In this document: in pieces, positions 6,526 through 14,602 of the stretch
How positions within the stretch are numbered: the first letter of the stretch is position 1
Layout of the letters: every line of letters starts with the position of its first letter
Source: an uncultured Fidelibacterota bacterium
GTDB taxonomy: Bacteria > Fidelibacterota > Fidelibacteria > Fidelibacterales > Fidelibacteraceae
DNA: 14,932 bases
Direction of reading: 5' to 3'
NCBI GenBank assembly: GCA_937862595.1
Contig: CALMFL010000130.1
Coordinates: 1 to 14,932, forward strand
The notes under the pieces: model-generated
The model's input: the letters and a program-made list of their open reading frames with translations, nothing else
Databases searched by the model: none
What the model was told of the DNA's origin: nothing
Translations under genes and position numbers: made by a program

Positions 6526-9500
6526 TTAATTGCCGATCTTTAAACGAGCGTCCTTCCGGCACAGTCCGGCATGCTGACAGTTCTCGCAGGCATCGGAATA
6601 CGGCCTGTCGGTAATATAATACCGGCCGCCGCTTATCTGTGTAAAAAGATCCCTCAAATGTTCTTCAAAGTCTTCGATCACAAAAGAATGATTTCCGTTT
6701 GACTGCTTAAACTCGTCTCCATCGATCTCGAATTGAAGTATTTTGCAGTTTTTCGGGTCCTTCAGCCTTTCATAGATGGCCTTCCGCTCATAGCCGGGAT
6801 ATGCTTCGGCACAGTATCTCAGATACAGATAAAGCTGCGATAACATCATTTTGGAAAGCCTTGGAACGCTCAGGTTACCGGTTTTAAAGTCCGATGCGAT
6901 CAGTTTTTTCTCTTTTTCATCGATCATGATCTTATCAATGCGGCCTCTGAGCATAACAAGCAAACCGGGATACTCCAGCCTGAAGTCCTTAAAATCTTTT
7001 TCACTCTCAATGCATTGATAAGGATCATAGTCCTTTTTTATCAGAGAAAGATTAATTGCTATGCAATTTTTATCCGACCCTTCCGTCAGGTCTTTGATAT
7101 AATTCCGGAACTGGTCCATCTGAAGAGGATCTCCGGTATCGATGTTTTCTTCCGCAAGGGCTTTTTTCAGACAGTCATCCATCAGCGTTAGCGCACCTTG
7201 TAATTCAAGTTCGTAGCCGTTCCTGCCTATAAAATATTCAAAGGCTTTATGAATGACATTCCCTCTTTTACTGCCCCAATAGAGCGTTTCATCCTGATCC
7301 ATGGGGGCGCATTTCAAAACCGTATCAAAATAAAAGCGCATCGGACACGCCAGGAGCTTATCGACCTGCGTAACCGAAACATTGAATATACTTTGCTTCA
7401 CATCAATATCGCCGCTGTATTTATTCCTCCGTTTTCCCAGGATCTCATGGTGCCGTTCGATCAGCGGGAAAGCCGTGCCGGTGATATTTTTTCCTGCATA
7501 GGCCAGGAGCTCTTCCCTTCGTCCGGCTGACGGTTTGTTAAAAACATCCATTTTTATATCTTCTAAAAATGACGAGCGATTTTGTTCGGATCCGTCTTCG
7601 GCATGCGTGGATGTGCAAAAGATGGCACGCTCCCCAAGTTTCAGCCACTCATCCATAAAATGCCGGTTCAATTCCAGAGAATGATCCTTGTTTTTCGTGA
7701 AAAAGGGATTGTCTTTTTCTTGCCGGGGAATATCGCCTTCTACCATCCCGAGAATGTATAGTTTGTCCGCCCGGACGCCAAGACTGTCCAGTAATCCGAC
7801 CACCGGGATGCCGTTGAACTGGTCCCGGCGTTGAATGCTTTCTTTTTTGACCCTTTCGGACATTTCCCGATAGATCGCGGAAATATCCGTTTGCGGATCG
7901 ATCTCCGTCAGATCGCTGATGACTTTTTCCACTATTTCAAGGAATTTATCGCACGCTTTGCAGGTTTCCGTATCGTTATCTTTCTTCAGTTCGCCCGCAA
8001 CATCTGTGATGCACTTTAACACATCGGAGCTTTTCCTGCACAGGTGAAGGCCGGTTTCGGGGATCGCCCTTTCGTTCATGGGTTCCTGCCTGACCTTCCT
8101 GTCATGTTCAAAGAGACGACCTTCCGCGTTCATTAAAGGATGCAAAACAACGGAAGTCAGATCGTTCCATTCAGGAGCCCCCTTTGTACATAATTTGAGA
8201 TAATTCATCAGCTGGGCCGTACAGGGCAGTTCATAGAGGGCCCTTGGACCGATAAATCTTGTCCGCAATCCCACTTTGGGAAATTGCCGCTGCAGGTGGG
8301 GCGCATATTTCTCCATGGAGGCAACGGCGATCAGCACCTGCTCGTCCTTTTTGTAATTGTCCCTGATATGTTTCGCGCAGGCAAGAACTTCCTCTCTTGG
8401 AGAGAAGGATTCCAGCAGGGTATAGTTTTTTTCAGTATGATCGTGACTTAAGGAAAGCCGTACAAGGTCCGTTTCCGAAGCCAGTCTATTGATAAGGGCT
8501 TTGTCAAGGTCCGTTTCTTCATAAACGTCTAACAGGATGATACGCTGACCGTCCGCTTTTACCCTGTGATAAGGCTCCGCCGCAGACCGGTAAGCCGGCA
8601 ATGATGTAATATTTCCATAATATGTCCGGAAGTCGTTCCTGATCTTTCCCTTCAGCAATTCTTCATCCCGGAGGGCCTTTGCCAGAAGATCGGCCGTTCC
8701 GTTCTTCATGCCCGGATTCCGGTGCCGGATCATCAGGCGCAGTTTGTCCTGAGAGATCCCGTTCTCATTTTTCTCGTGCAGGAATTTGCTCAACGTGGAG
8801 ATCCGGATATCGGGCCGAAGCAATCCTTTCCGGGCCAACGCAAGGTATACCTGCTCTTCATGCTGCGCCGAAGCGCACAAGATCAATTGCTTCCCGTCTT
8901 TGATCTCCGGCACCAGGTTCGAAATGTCCATCGATGAATGCGGCAATTGGGGTTTCAGGGACAGGCCAAGCGGCAATTCGTTAAAATAGTCCTCATCCCA
9001 TGCGACGTCTTCGACGTCATTGAGTGAAACAAAAAATATCTTTGCGGCGGCATCAATGCCATACGCTTGCTTCAGCATCCATTGATAGCTTTGCAATTGC
9101 TTTTTGTAGCGGGAAAGAAGGCGTTTTGAGGCATCCGTTTTATAGTCCAGAACAAGCCACCGGCCGTCTTGCCTGTAAAGCAGATCGATGCTGCCGTTCA
9201 CCTGGACGATGTCAAGATCATTGCCCAGCCATGCCTTGATCTTGTGTTCGGGGTATTTTTCGACATCGGGATCTAGAAGAACGGCGGATAATTCATGACC
9301 CTTAATATTTCTCAACCAGGGTTTCAGCTTTTCAAAGAGTTCCTGGGCATTCAGCTCCGGATAGGTGTGTGAACTATGGGCATTGATATCCTGTTGATAT
9401 TTATCCGCATCCAGCCAGCCCTGCTCCATGCAATAATGAAAAAGACTTCCGGGCGCCGCGCCAAGTCCGCTTTTTTCGTCATTAACGTTAACTTCATCCC

Positions 9501-12315
9501 CTTCCCCCATAAGGTCGTGAGGTGAACGATACAGATATTTGCCGGGGCCTTCATACTGTGTTTTTTCTTTCCAGGGAAGGGCGTCAGTTTCAGACGTCAT
9601 GTTTTTTGGAATGACTTTTTCTTTGGGCAGGATCTCGACATTCTCACCCCAGTTTTCAGCGAGCAGTTCCTGTTTATCGGGATCTTCGGGAATGCCCAAT
9701 ACATATTTCGTCCACCAGCTGTTTGCGGCGGCCTTCTCGCCCTCTCCCAGTAAAACGACTTTATGAATGGCCCGGGTCACGGCAACGTAAAAAACACGTT
9801 TATCCTCAGCCTCTTCTTCTTTCTTTGCGATCTCCTTTAAACGGGTAAGCATACCGGGTTTTTCATCGTCCGACAATGACAAAGATATCTCCGGCCGCCC
9901 GTCGCTGCGGCCATAACGGAATCTGTCCTTATCGGTGTTCCCTTTGCTGTTCATTTCAGGAATAACCACGATGGGGAACTCCAGTCCCTTTGCCTTATGC
10001 ACCGTCAGGATCTGCACTCTGGCTTGCGCGGGACAGATCGCCTGGGGCTCGTCGGCCCCGGTCCTGATTTGATAATGCAGGAATTCCCGTATCTCGCGCA
10101 AGGAGGAGCCGCCGCGCTGCAATCCGCGGATCAAATTCAAGGCCTTGTCAAGATTCGCCAGCTGTTGTTCGGGCATCAGTTCGGATACATAGCCGAGTTC
10201 CCTGTCGTCGCTGTCCAGAATATGAGCGAGCAACTCATCCAAGGCCAGGGTTTTGGATAATTCTCTCCACGTCACAATTTCAAGATAAGCCTGCCGGAGT
10301 TCCGGAATTGAAGCCATGGCATCGAAGATCGGCCTGTTGCCCCGGTCCGCCAGCAAATGGATCCGTGGATCCGGCAAGGCCAAGAAGGGCGAACGCAGAA
10401 GTCCGGTCATCGCATGGTCATCCAGAGGATTGTCCAGGACGGAGATAAAATAATAAATGTCATTGAGAGCCGGGGAGCTGTAAAAATCTTTACCGCCCAG
10501 AATGGAAACGGGGACCCCGAATTTATGGAACGCCTGTAAATAGTCGGATATTTTTGTTCCCCGCCGCAACAGCACCGCGATCAGCGGTTTTTCTTTTTCC
10601 TTGTCGATCCCGGTGTTTTCATGCCCGGCCAGCAAACGTTTTACCTGGTAGGCCGTATGATAGGCGGGAATGTATTCCTCTTCGTCTTTGGCATGCCCGC
10701 ACCAGATGCGTTCCAGGGTGCCGCCTTCCAGTCCTTCTTTTTTTTGCGGACTTTCCGTATTCCTGAAATCCGCCTCGTACGCTTCCTTTTCTTCCCCCGG
10801 CTTTTTCAGGATCATGCTCATGAGAGGGTTAATGGCTTCGTCGATCAGGGTCTGTGAGGAACGGTAATTGTCGTTGAATTCAATTATCTCCCCCTTCAAT
10901 GACCTGATGACTTCCTCTGCCGTGTCCATGACGGTCACGTCGGCGTTGTTAAACCGGTAGATGGACTGTTTCCTGTCACCCACGATGAAAAGTTTGATGT
11001 CGTTTCCCGCATCCAGGATCATCCTGATGATCTGCCAGCGCAGGGGATTCGTATCCTGGAATTCATCCAGCATGATGTGCCGGTAGCGCTGCCCCAGGAT
11101 CTTCCGAACATCTTTATGTTCGCTGAGCAGTTTGTGCGTCAGAATGATCACATCGGAAAAATCCAGCAGATCGCGGTCCATGCGGATCGCTGAAAAGTAC
11201 GCATCGAATTCCCTGAATTTTTTGATCAGGTCCTTTAAAAACGGAATGATCTTTTTATCCTGCAGCCCGGGAACCATGAGAATATCTTTTTCATCCAGGG
11301 TGTCTTTCAGCAATTGGAACCAACCCATGACCTGATCTTTGTTGTCGCTCCAGTTTCCCTTTGATCCCGTGTTTTTCCTTAAATACGTTCCGCTCTTGGT
11401 AAAAAAGACGCCGTTGCGGACGACATCGGAGATAAATGCGGCCCTGAACTCCAGGGGGTCATGACGGTCGAGGCCGCACAGGTCTGCCTGCATTTTTTGT
11501 ACGCCTTTGTACAAGGCATCTTCTTTATTCCCGCAAAGCGACGGGATCCTTTTCCACAAGGACTCAAAAGTTGCCGCAAGATTTTCAATATCCGCATCCG
11601 GCGTGTAATGCGCCAGCCATTCCCGCCAGATTTGCTCCCCGGACTTATGTTCAAAATCGTTGATATAATCATCCAGGATCTCCCTCGAAGCGTACATGCT
11701 TTTCAGGATCTCCTTGATCTGATAGAAACTGAATTCGTCCAGTAACCTGTTGAAATACCCGGGATCCGAATTTAATTTTTCAGAGACCCAGGCGCTCAGC
11801 ATTTCGTTCAAGAGCCGTTTGGTGTCGTGTTCGTCCTGGGCCTTGAATTGGGGATCCAGCCCCGCTTTATAGGAGAACTCCCTGAGGATGCCGGCGCAAA
11901 AACTGTCGATCGTTGAAATGGAGTTTTGGGGGAAGGTGTCCTTCAGGTCCTGCGTGAATTTCTTTACTGCCTCATGCCGGGAAGTCCTGAGAGTGGGGCA
12001 GAAATTTTTACCTTTGAATTCCTTGATCTCTTTTCCGGACAACAGGATGTTCACATCTTCGTAAATGCGCCGGTTCATCTCGCCGGTGGCTTTTTTGGTG
12101 AAGGTAATGACCAAGATCCGTTTATGGTCGATCTGATCGGCGGCGGCTCCGGCTCCGGCTTCGGCTTCCCGGGCAAAACTGTCCAGGATCGCCGCATAAC
12201 GTTTGGTCAGCGCAAAGGTTTTCCCCGCGCCGGCGCAAGCCTGGATAAAAACCGACGTATCGCAATTCAAGGCGCGTTGAAGATGATCCACGGAGTCCCC
12301 GTTTATGCTGAGCAT
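6526..12315 (-). CDS. Single-chain AddA-AddB fusion: SF1 helicase with two RecB-type nuclease domains and an Fe-S cluster
   Basis: A 1929 aa protein combining the two subunits of the AddAB (RexAB) complex, which resects DNA double-strand ends for RecA-dependent repair. AddA-like half: Walker A ACAGAGKT (26-33), motif Ia TFTKKATGEMN (71-81), Walker B MLDEFQDT (415-422), motif III VGDRKQSIYRFNNAD (445-459), NDNYRSS (481-487), TVHKAKGLEFP (771-781), VFYVAVTRA (841-849), then a nuclease with H960, D1044, D1057-Y-K1059, Q1073 and Y1077. AddB-like half from ~1136: no P-loop, TLSKFL, a PcrA-like VVGLLDSLGVRADKLYILGMVEGDIP-type region (1505-1530), then a nuclease with H1689, D1794, D1809-F-K1811 and Q1827, bracketed by C1657 and C1910-x2-C1913-x5-C1919, the AddB iron-sulphur pattern. 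No stop or Shine-Dalgarno lies at the junction. The ATG lacks an obvious Shine-Dalgarno. Confidence 0.93.
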   Translation of the reverse strand: MLSINGDSVDHLQRALNCDTSVFIQACAGAGKTFALTKRYAAILDSFAREAEAGAGAAADQIDHKRILVITFTKKATGEMNRRIYEDVNILLSGKEIKEFKGKNFCPTLRTSRHEAVKKFTQDLKDTFPQNSISTIDSFCAGILREFSYKAGLDPQFKAQDEHDTKRLLNEMLSAWVSEKLNSDPGYFNRLLDEFSFYQIKEILKSMYASREILDDYINDFEHKSGEQIWREWLAHYTPDADIENLAATFESLWKRIPSLCGNKEDALYKGVQKMQADLCGLDRHDPLEFRAAFISDVVRNGVFFTKSGTYLRKNTGSKGNWSDNKDQVMGWFQLLKDTLDEKDILMVPGLQDKKIIPFLKDLIKKFREFDAYFSAIRMDRDLLDFSDVIILTHKLLSEHKDVRKILGQRYRHIMLDEFQDTNPLRWQIIRMILDAGNDIKLFIVGDRKQSIYRFNNADVTVMDTAEEVIRSLKGEIIEFNDNYRSSQTLIDEAINPLMSMILKKPGEEKEAYEADFRNTESPQKKEGLEGGTLERIWCGHAKDEEEYIPAYHTAYQVKRLLAGHENTGIDKEKEKPLIAVLLRRGTKISDYLQAFHKFGVPVSILGGKDFYSSPALNDIYYFISVLDNPLDDHAMTGLLRSPFLALPDPRIHLLADRGNRPIFDAMASIPELRQAYLEIVTWRELSKTLALDELLAHILDSDDRELGYVSELMPEQQLANLDKALNLIRGLQRGGSSLREIREFLHYQIRTGADEPQAICPAQARVQILTVHKAKGLEFPIVVIPEMNSKGNTDKDRFRYGRSDGRPEISLSLSDDEKPGMLTRLKEIAKKEEEAEDKRVFYVAVTRAIHKVVLLGEGEKAAANSWWTKYVLGIPEDPDKQELLAENWGENVEILPKEKVIPKNMTSETDALPWKEKTQYEGPGKYLYRSPHDLMGEGDEVNVNDEKSGLGAAPGSLFHYCMEQGWLDADKYQQDINAHSSHTYPELNAQELFEKLKPWLRNIKGHELSAVLLDPDVEKYPEHKIKAWLGNDLDIVQVNGSIDLLYRQDGRWLVLDYKTDASKRLLSRYKKQLQSYQWMLKQAYGIDAAAKIFFVSLNDVEDVAWDEDYFNELPLGLSLKPQLPHSSMDISNLVPEIKDGKQLILCASAQHEEQVYLALARKGLLRPDIRISTLSKFLHEKNENGISQDKLRLMIRHRNPGMKNGTADLLAKALRDEELLKGKIRNDFRTYYGNITSLPAYRSAAEPYHRVKADGQRIILLDVYEETDLDKALINRLASETDLVRLSLSHDHTEKNYTLLESFSPREEVLACAKHIRDNYKKDEQVLIAVASMEKYAPHLQRQFPKVGLRTRFIGPRALYELPCTAQLMNYLKLCTKGAPEWNDLTSVVLHPLMNAEGRLFEHDRKVRQEPMNERAIPETGLHLCRKSSDVLKCITDVAGELKKDNDTETCKACDKFLEIVEKVISDLTEIDPQTDISAIYREMSERVKKESIQRRDQFNGIPVVGLLDSLGVRADKLYILGMVEGDIPRQEKDNPFFTKNKDHSLELNRHFMDEWLKLGERAIFCTSTHAEDGSEQNRSSFLEDIKMDVFNKPSAGRREELLAYAGKNITGTAFPLIERHHEILGKRRNKYSGDIDVKQSIFNVSVTQVDKLLACPMRFYFDTVLKCAPMDQDETLYWGSKRGNVIHKAFEYFIGRNGYELELQGALTLMDDCLKKALAEENIDTGDPLQMDQFRNYIKDLTEGSDKNCIAINLSLIKKDYDPYQCIESEKDFKDFRLEYPGLLVMLRGRIDKIMIDEKEKKLIASDFKTGNLSVPRLSKMMLSQLYLYLRYCAEAYPGYERKAIYERLKDPKNCKILQFEIDGDEFKQSNGNHSFVIEDFEEHLRDLFTQISGGRYYITDRPYSDACENCQHAGLCRKDARLKIGN
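12145..12168 (-). repeat. In-frame hexamer repeat inside the AddA helicase core
   Basis: Four perfect or near-perfect 6-bp units, read on the plus strand as GGCTCC x2 and GGCTTC x2. On the coding strand they give E-A-E-A-G-A-G-A (residues 50-57), followed by A-A-D. The stretch sits between Walker A (26-33) and motif Ia (71-81), in what should be a surface loop of domain 1A. Unit gain or loss would keep the frame. Confidence 0.8.
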
Positions 12316-12391
12316 TATTGATTGCGGATAAAATTACAAAATATATATCATATTGATAAATATTTTTTTACATTAAAGAAATAAAAACAGA
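12316..12391. promoter_or_regulatory. AT-rich divergent promoter region between the AddAB fusion and hflK
   Basis: The gap between two divergent genes must contain a promoter for each unless transcription reads in from outside. It is strongly AT-rich with TATATAT runs near 12341-12348. On the plus strand TTGCGG (12322-12327) and TATATC (12344-12349) are 16 bases apart, a weak candidate pair. On the minus strand TATATT (complement of 12340-12345) could serve as a -10 element without a clear -35. I do not assign individual start sites. Confidence 0.4.
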
Positions 12392-12393
12392 AT

Positions 12394-12398
12394 GGAGG
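12394..12398 (+). promoter_or_regulatory. Shine-Dalgarno that decides the hflK start
   Basis: GGAGG sits five bases before the ATG at 12404. An in-frame ATG at 12392 overlaps this very sequence (ATGGAGG) and has no ribosome-binding site of its own, so 12404 is the better start. The upstream ATG would add only four residues (MEDR). Confidence 0.8.
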
Positions 12399-12403
12399 AC
12401 AGA

Positions 12404-13363
12404 ATGGCAAACGCAGAAGAAGTGAAACGAAGCGTTGCAGTCAATGCCAAAAAAATCGTGAACATACTCATCATACTGCTCGTGCTCGTGATCGTGGCAA
12501 GCGGGATCTATGTTGTGCAAGCGGAAAATGTCGGCGTGATCCTCCGGTTCGGGAAATACACCAAAACAACCGATCCGGGACTGCACATCAAACTGCCGTT
12601 GATCGACAAGGTCTATCAGGTCGCTGTCGAACGGCAATTGAAAGAAGAATTCGGGTTCAGGACCCTCAAGTCGGGCGTTACCACCCAATATTCCACGCGG
12701 ACCTATGACTCGGAATCGGTTATGCTGACCGGGGACCTGAATGTCGCCGTGGTCGAATGGATCATCCAGTACCGCGTTGAAGATCCCTACAAATACCTTT
12801 TCCGTGTCCGTAACTCCCAGGCGACCCTGCGCGACATGAGCGAAGCGGTCATGCGCGAAGTCGTCGGCGACCGCACGCTCAACGAAGTGCTCACGGTCGG
12901 GCGCCAGGAAGTATCACAGACCGTTCAGGACAAGCTGCAGGGACTCTGCAACGAATACGAGAACGGGATACGGATCCGGCAGATCGTTCTTCAGAACGTG
13001 AACCCCCCGGATGCGGTGAAAGCCTCATTCAATGAAGTGAACCAGGCTCAGCAGGACCGGGAAAAGCTCATCAATCAGGCCCGTTCCGAGTATAACCGGG
13101 TCGTTCCGCGCGCCAAAGGTGAGGCGGAACAGACCATTCAGGCCGCCGAGGGCTATGCGTCCGAACGCATCAACGGCGCGATGGGTGATGTGGCTCGGTT
13201 CAATTCGGTCTTCGCGGAATATCAGAAAGCGCCTGAGATCACAAAACAGCGCATCTACCTCGAGACCATGAACCGGGTGCTGCCGCGGATCGAAAAGAAA
13301 TTCATCATCGATGAATCCAGCGGCGGTGTCTTGCCCTTACTTAACCTGAATCAAGACAAATAA
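12404..13363 (+). CDS. hflK: HflK, SPFH/band 7 membrane protein of the HflKC complex
   Basis: A 319 aa inner-membrane protein that, with HflC, forms a large cage around the FtsH protease and limits its attack on membrane proteins. It has a short N-terminal segment, one transmembrane helix at about 19-39, the band 7 opening ENVGVILRFGKYTKTTDPGLHIKLP (about 41-65), and a long charged helical region starting NEVNQAQQDREKLINQA. It ends with EYQKAPEITKQRIYLETMNRVLP, which is diagnostic of HflK rather than of a stomatin or HflC. The glycine-rich N-terminal tail of E. coli HflK is absent here, so the protein is shorter (about 420 aa in E. coli). It is followed ten bases later by hflC. No ftsH lies in the window. 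Confidence 0.93.
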   Translation: MANAEEVKRSVAVNAKKIVNILIILLVLVIVASGIYVVQAENVGVILRFGKYTKTTDPGLHIKLPLIDKVYQVAVERQLKEEFGFRTLKSGVTTQYSTRTYDSESVMLTGDLNVAVVEWIIQYRVEDPYKYLFRVRNSQATLRDMSEAVMREVVGDRTLNEVLTVGRQEVSQTVQDKLQGLCNEYENGIRIRQIVLQNVNPPDAVKASFNEVNQAQQDREKLINQARSEYNRVVPRAKGEAEQTIQAAEGYASERINGAMGDVARFNSVFAEYQKAPEITKQRIYLETMNRVLPRIEKKFIIDESSGGVLPLLNLNQDK

Positions 13364-13373
13364 GGAGCATATC

Positions 13374-14318
13374 ATGAAGAAAAAACATATAATCTGGATC
13401 GCGCTTCTGGCGGTGATTGTCCTTATTTTAGTCAGCACGGGATTGTTTATCCTGAATGAAACCCAGCAGGCGGTCATTACCCGTTTCGGGAAACCGATCC
13501 GGACCATCGTTGAACCGGGTCTGCACTTCAAGGTCCCTTTTGTGGACGTTATGCACGTTTTTGATCGGCGGTTCCTGGAATGGCGCGGCGAAAGCAACCA
13601 GGTCACGACCAAGGACAAGCGCTACATCTGGGTCGACACCTATGCGCGTTGGCGCATTACGGATCCGCTGCTCTTTTACAAGCGCTTGTATGACGAACGC
13701 GGCGCCCTGTCGCGCATCGACGATATCATCGACGGCGAGACCCGCACGACGATCGCGAAGCACAACCTGATCGAGCTGGTGCGTACATCAAACCGCATCC
13801 CGCTTGAAGATCCCATTCTGGACCTGGATGCCGGGACCCTCGAAACGATCCGTTTCGGACGGGAAGGCGTCAGCAACGAGATCAAGACCAATTCCGCAAA
13901 ACGGACCCTGGACCTCGGGATCGAAGTGCTGGATTTCCGGATCAAACGGATCAATTACGTTAAAGAAGTGCAGGCGACCGTTTTTGAACGCATGATCACC
14001 GAGCGCAAGCGCATTGCCGACCAGTACCGGTCCGAGGGACAGGGCGAAGCGTCGCGGATCAGCGGCGAACGGGAGCGCGAACTTAAGCGCATCCAGTCCG
14101 AAGCCAAGCGCACCGCGCAGGAGATCATGGGCAAGGCGGATGCCGAGGCGGCCGCGATCTACAACAATGCCTACAATCAAAGCACCGCTTCCCGGGATTT
14201 TTACGCCTTCACCAAGACCATGGAAACCTACGAGAACGCCTTTGATTCAAGCACCAGCATCGTTCTTTCCACCGAAAGCGATTTTTACAAATACCTGAAA
14301 ACCATTACCCCGAGATAA
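13374..14318 (+). CDS. hflC: HflC, SPFH/band 7 partner of HflK
   Basis: A 314 aa partner subunit of HflK in the FtsH-regulating membrane assembly. A basic MKKKH start leads into one transmembrane helix (about 6-27), followed by the band 7 region NETQQAVITRFGKPIRTIVEPGLHFKVPF (about 28-56), with TKDKRYIWVDTYARWRI downstream. The helical second half carries FERMITERKRIADQYRSEGQGEA and the alanine-rich GKADAEAAAIYNNAYNQ, both characteristic of HflC, and it ends with FYAFTKTMETYE and SDFYKYL. The Shine-Dalgarno AAGGAG (13362-13367) overlaps the hflK stop codon, so translation of the two is very likely coupled. Length is close to the usual ~330 aa. A terminator follows 28 bases after the stop, closing the operon. 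Confidence 0.94.
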   Translation: MKKKHIIWIALLAVIVLILVSTGLFILNETQQAVITRFGKPIRTIVEPGLHFKVPFVDVMHVFDRRFLEWRGESNQVTTKDKRYIWVDTYARWRITDPLLFYKRLYDERGALSRIDDIIDGETRTTIAKHNLIELVRTSNRIPLEDPILDLDAGTLETIRFGREGVSNEIKTNSAKRTLDLGIEVLDFRIKRINYVKEVQATVFERMITERKRIADQYRSEGQGEASRISGERERELKRIQSEAKRTAQEIMGKADAEAAAIYNNAYNQSTASRDFYAFTKTMETYENAFDSSTSIVLSTESDFYKYLKTITPR

Positions 14319-14346
14319 ATCAGGCATTTACTTGTCCGTTTAGCGT

Positions 14347-14392
14347 AAGACCTCTTTTCAGCTCCGGCGGGAAAGAGGTCTTTCTGTTTTTT
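14347..14392 (+). terminator. Rho-independent terminator of hflKC
   Basis: An 11-bp perfect stem (AAGACCTCTTT, 14347-14357, against AAAGAGGTCTT, 14372-14382) encloses a 14-base loop and is followed by a T-rich run (TCTGTTTTTT). It lies 28 bases after the hflC stop. Confidence 0.9.
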
Positions 14393-14602
14393 GGGTGATG
14401 CATACGGGCTGAAGACCCGCCGGCTCTGCGTCGGCAAACCCTTCGAATAATTCCTGCCGCTGCTCCCCGTTTACGCGCCATGATTTGTTTATGGTCTGTT
14501 GCCCGCGCCTTTCTTCCGCCTTTCATTAACCTTTCCTTTCTCCGGGCGTGTCTTATTAGCAGAGGTCAAAATAAAAACCAACCAAATGGAAGGAAATCAA
14601 CC
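14393..14602. other. Non-coding gap before the lipoprotein gene
   Basis: Roughly 210 bases between the terminator and the lipoprotein start. The final 30 bases are AT-rich and presumably include the promoter (TTATTA at 14553-14558 is a weak -10 candidate), but no convincing -35 is visible. A small CGGG/CCCG inverted repeat near 14405-14419 has no clear role. Nothing else is recognisable. Confidence 0.4.

Noticed and set aside
8929..8931. Internal ATG (M1129) as a separate addB start
   Set aside because: The preceding bases on the coding strand contain no Shine-Dalgarno, and the frame is continuous with the AddA half, so a single polypeptide is the simpler reading.
14320..14526. Minus-strand open frame of 68 codons after hflC
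   Set aside because: It runs through the hflKC terminator hairpin, is arginine-rich without domain character and has no supporting start signal.
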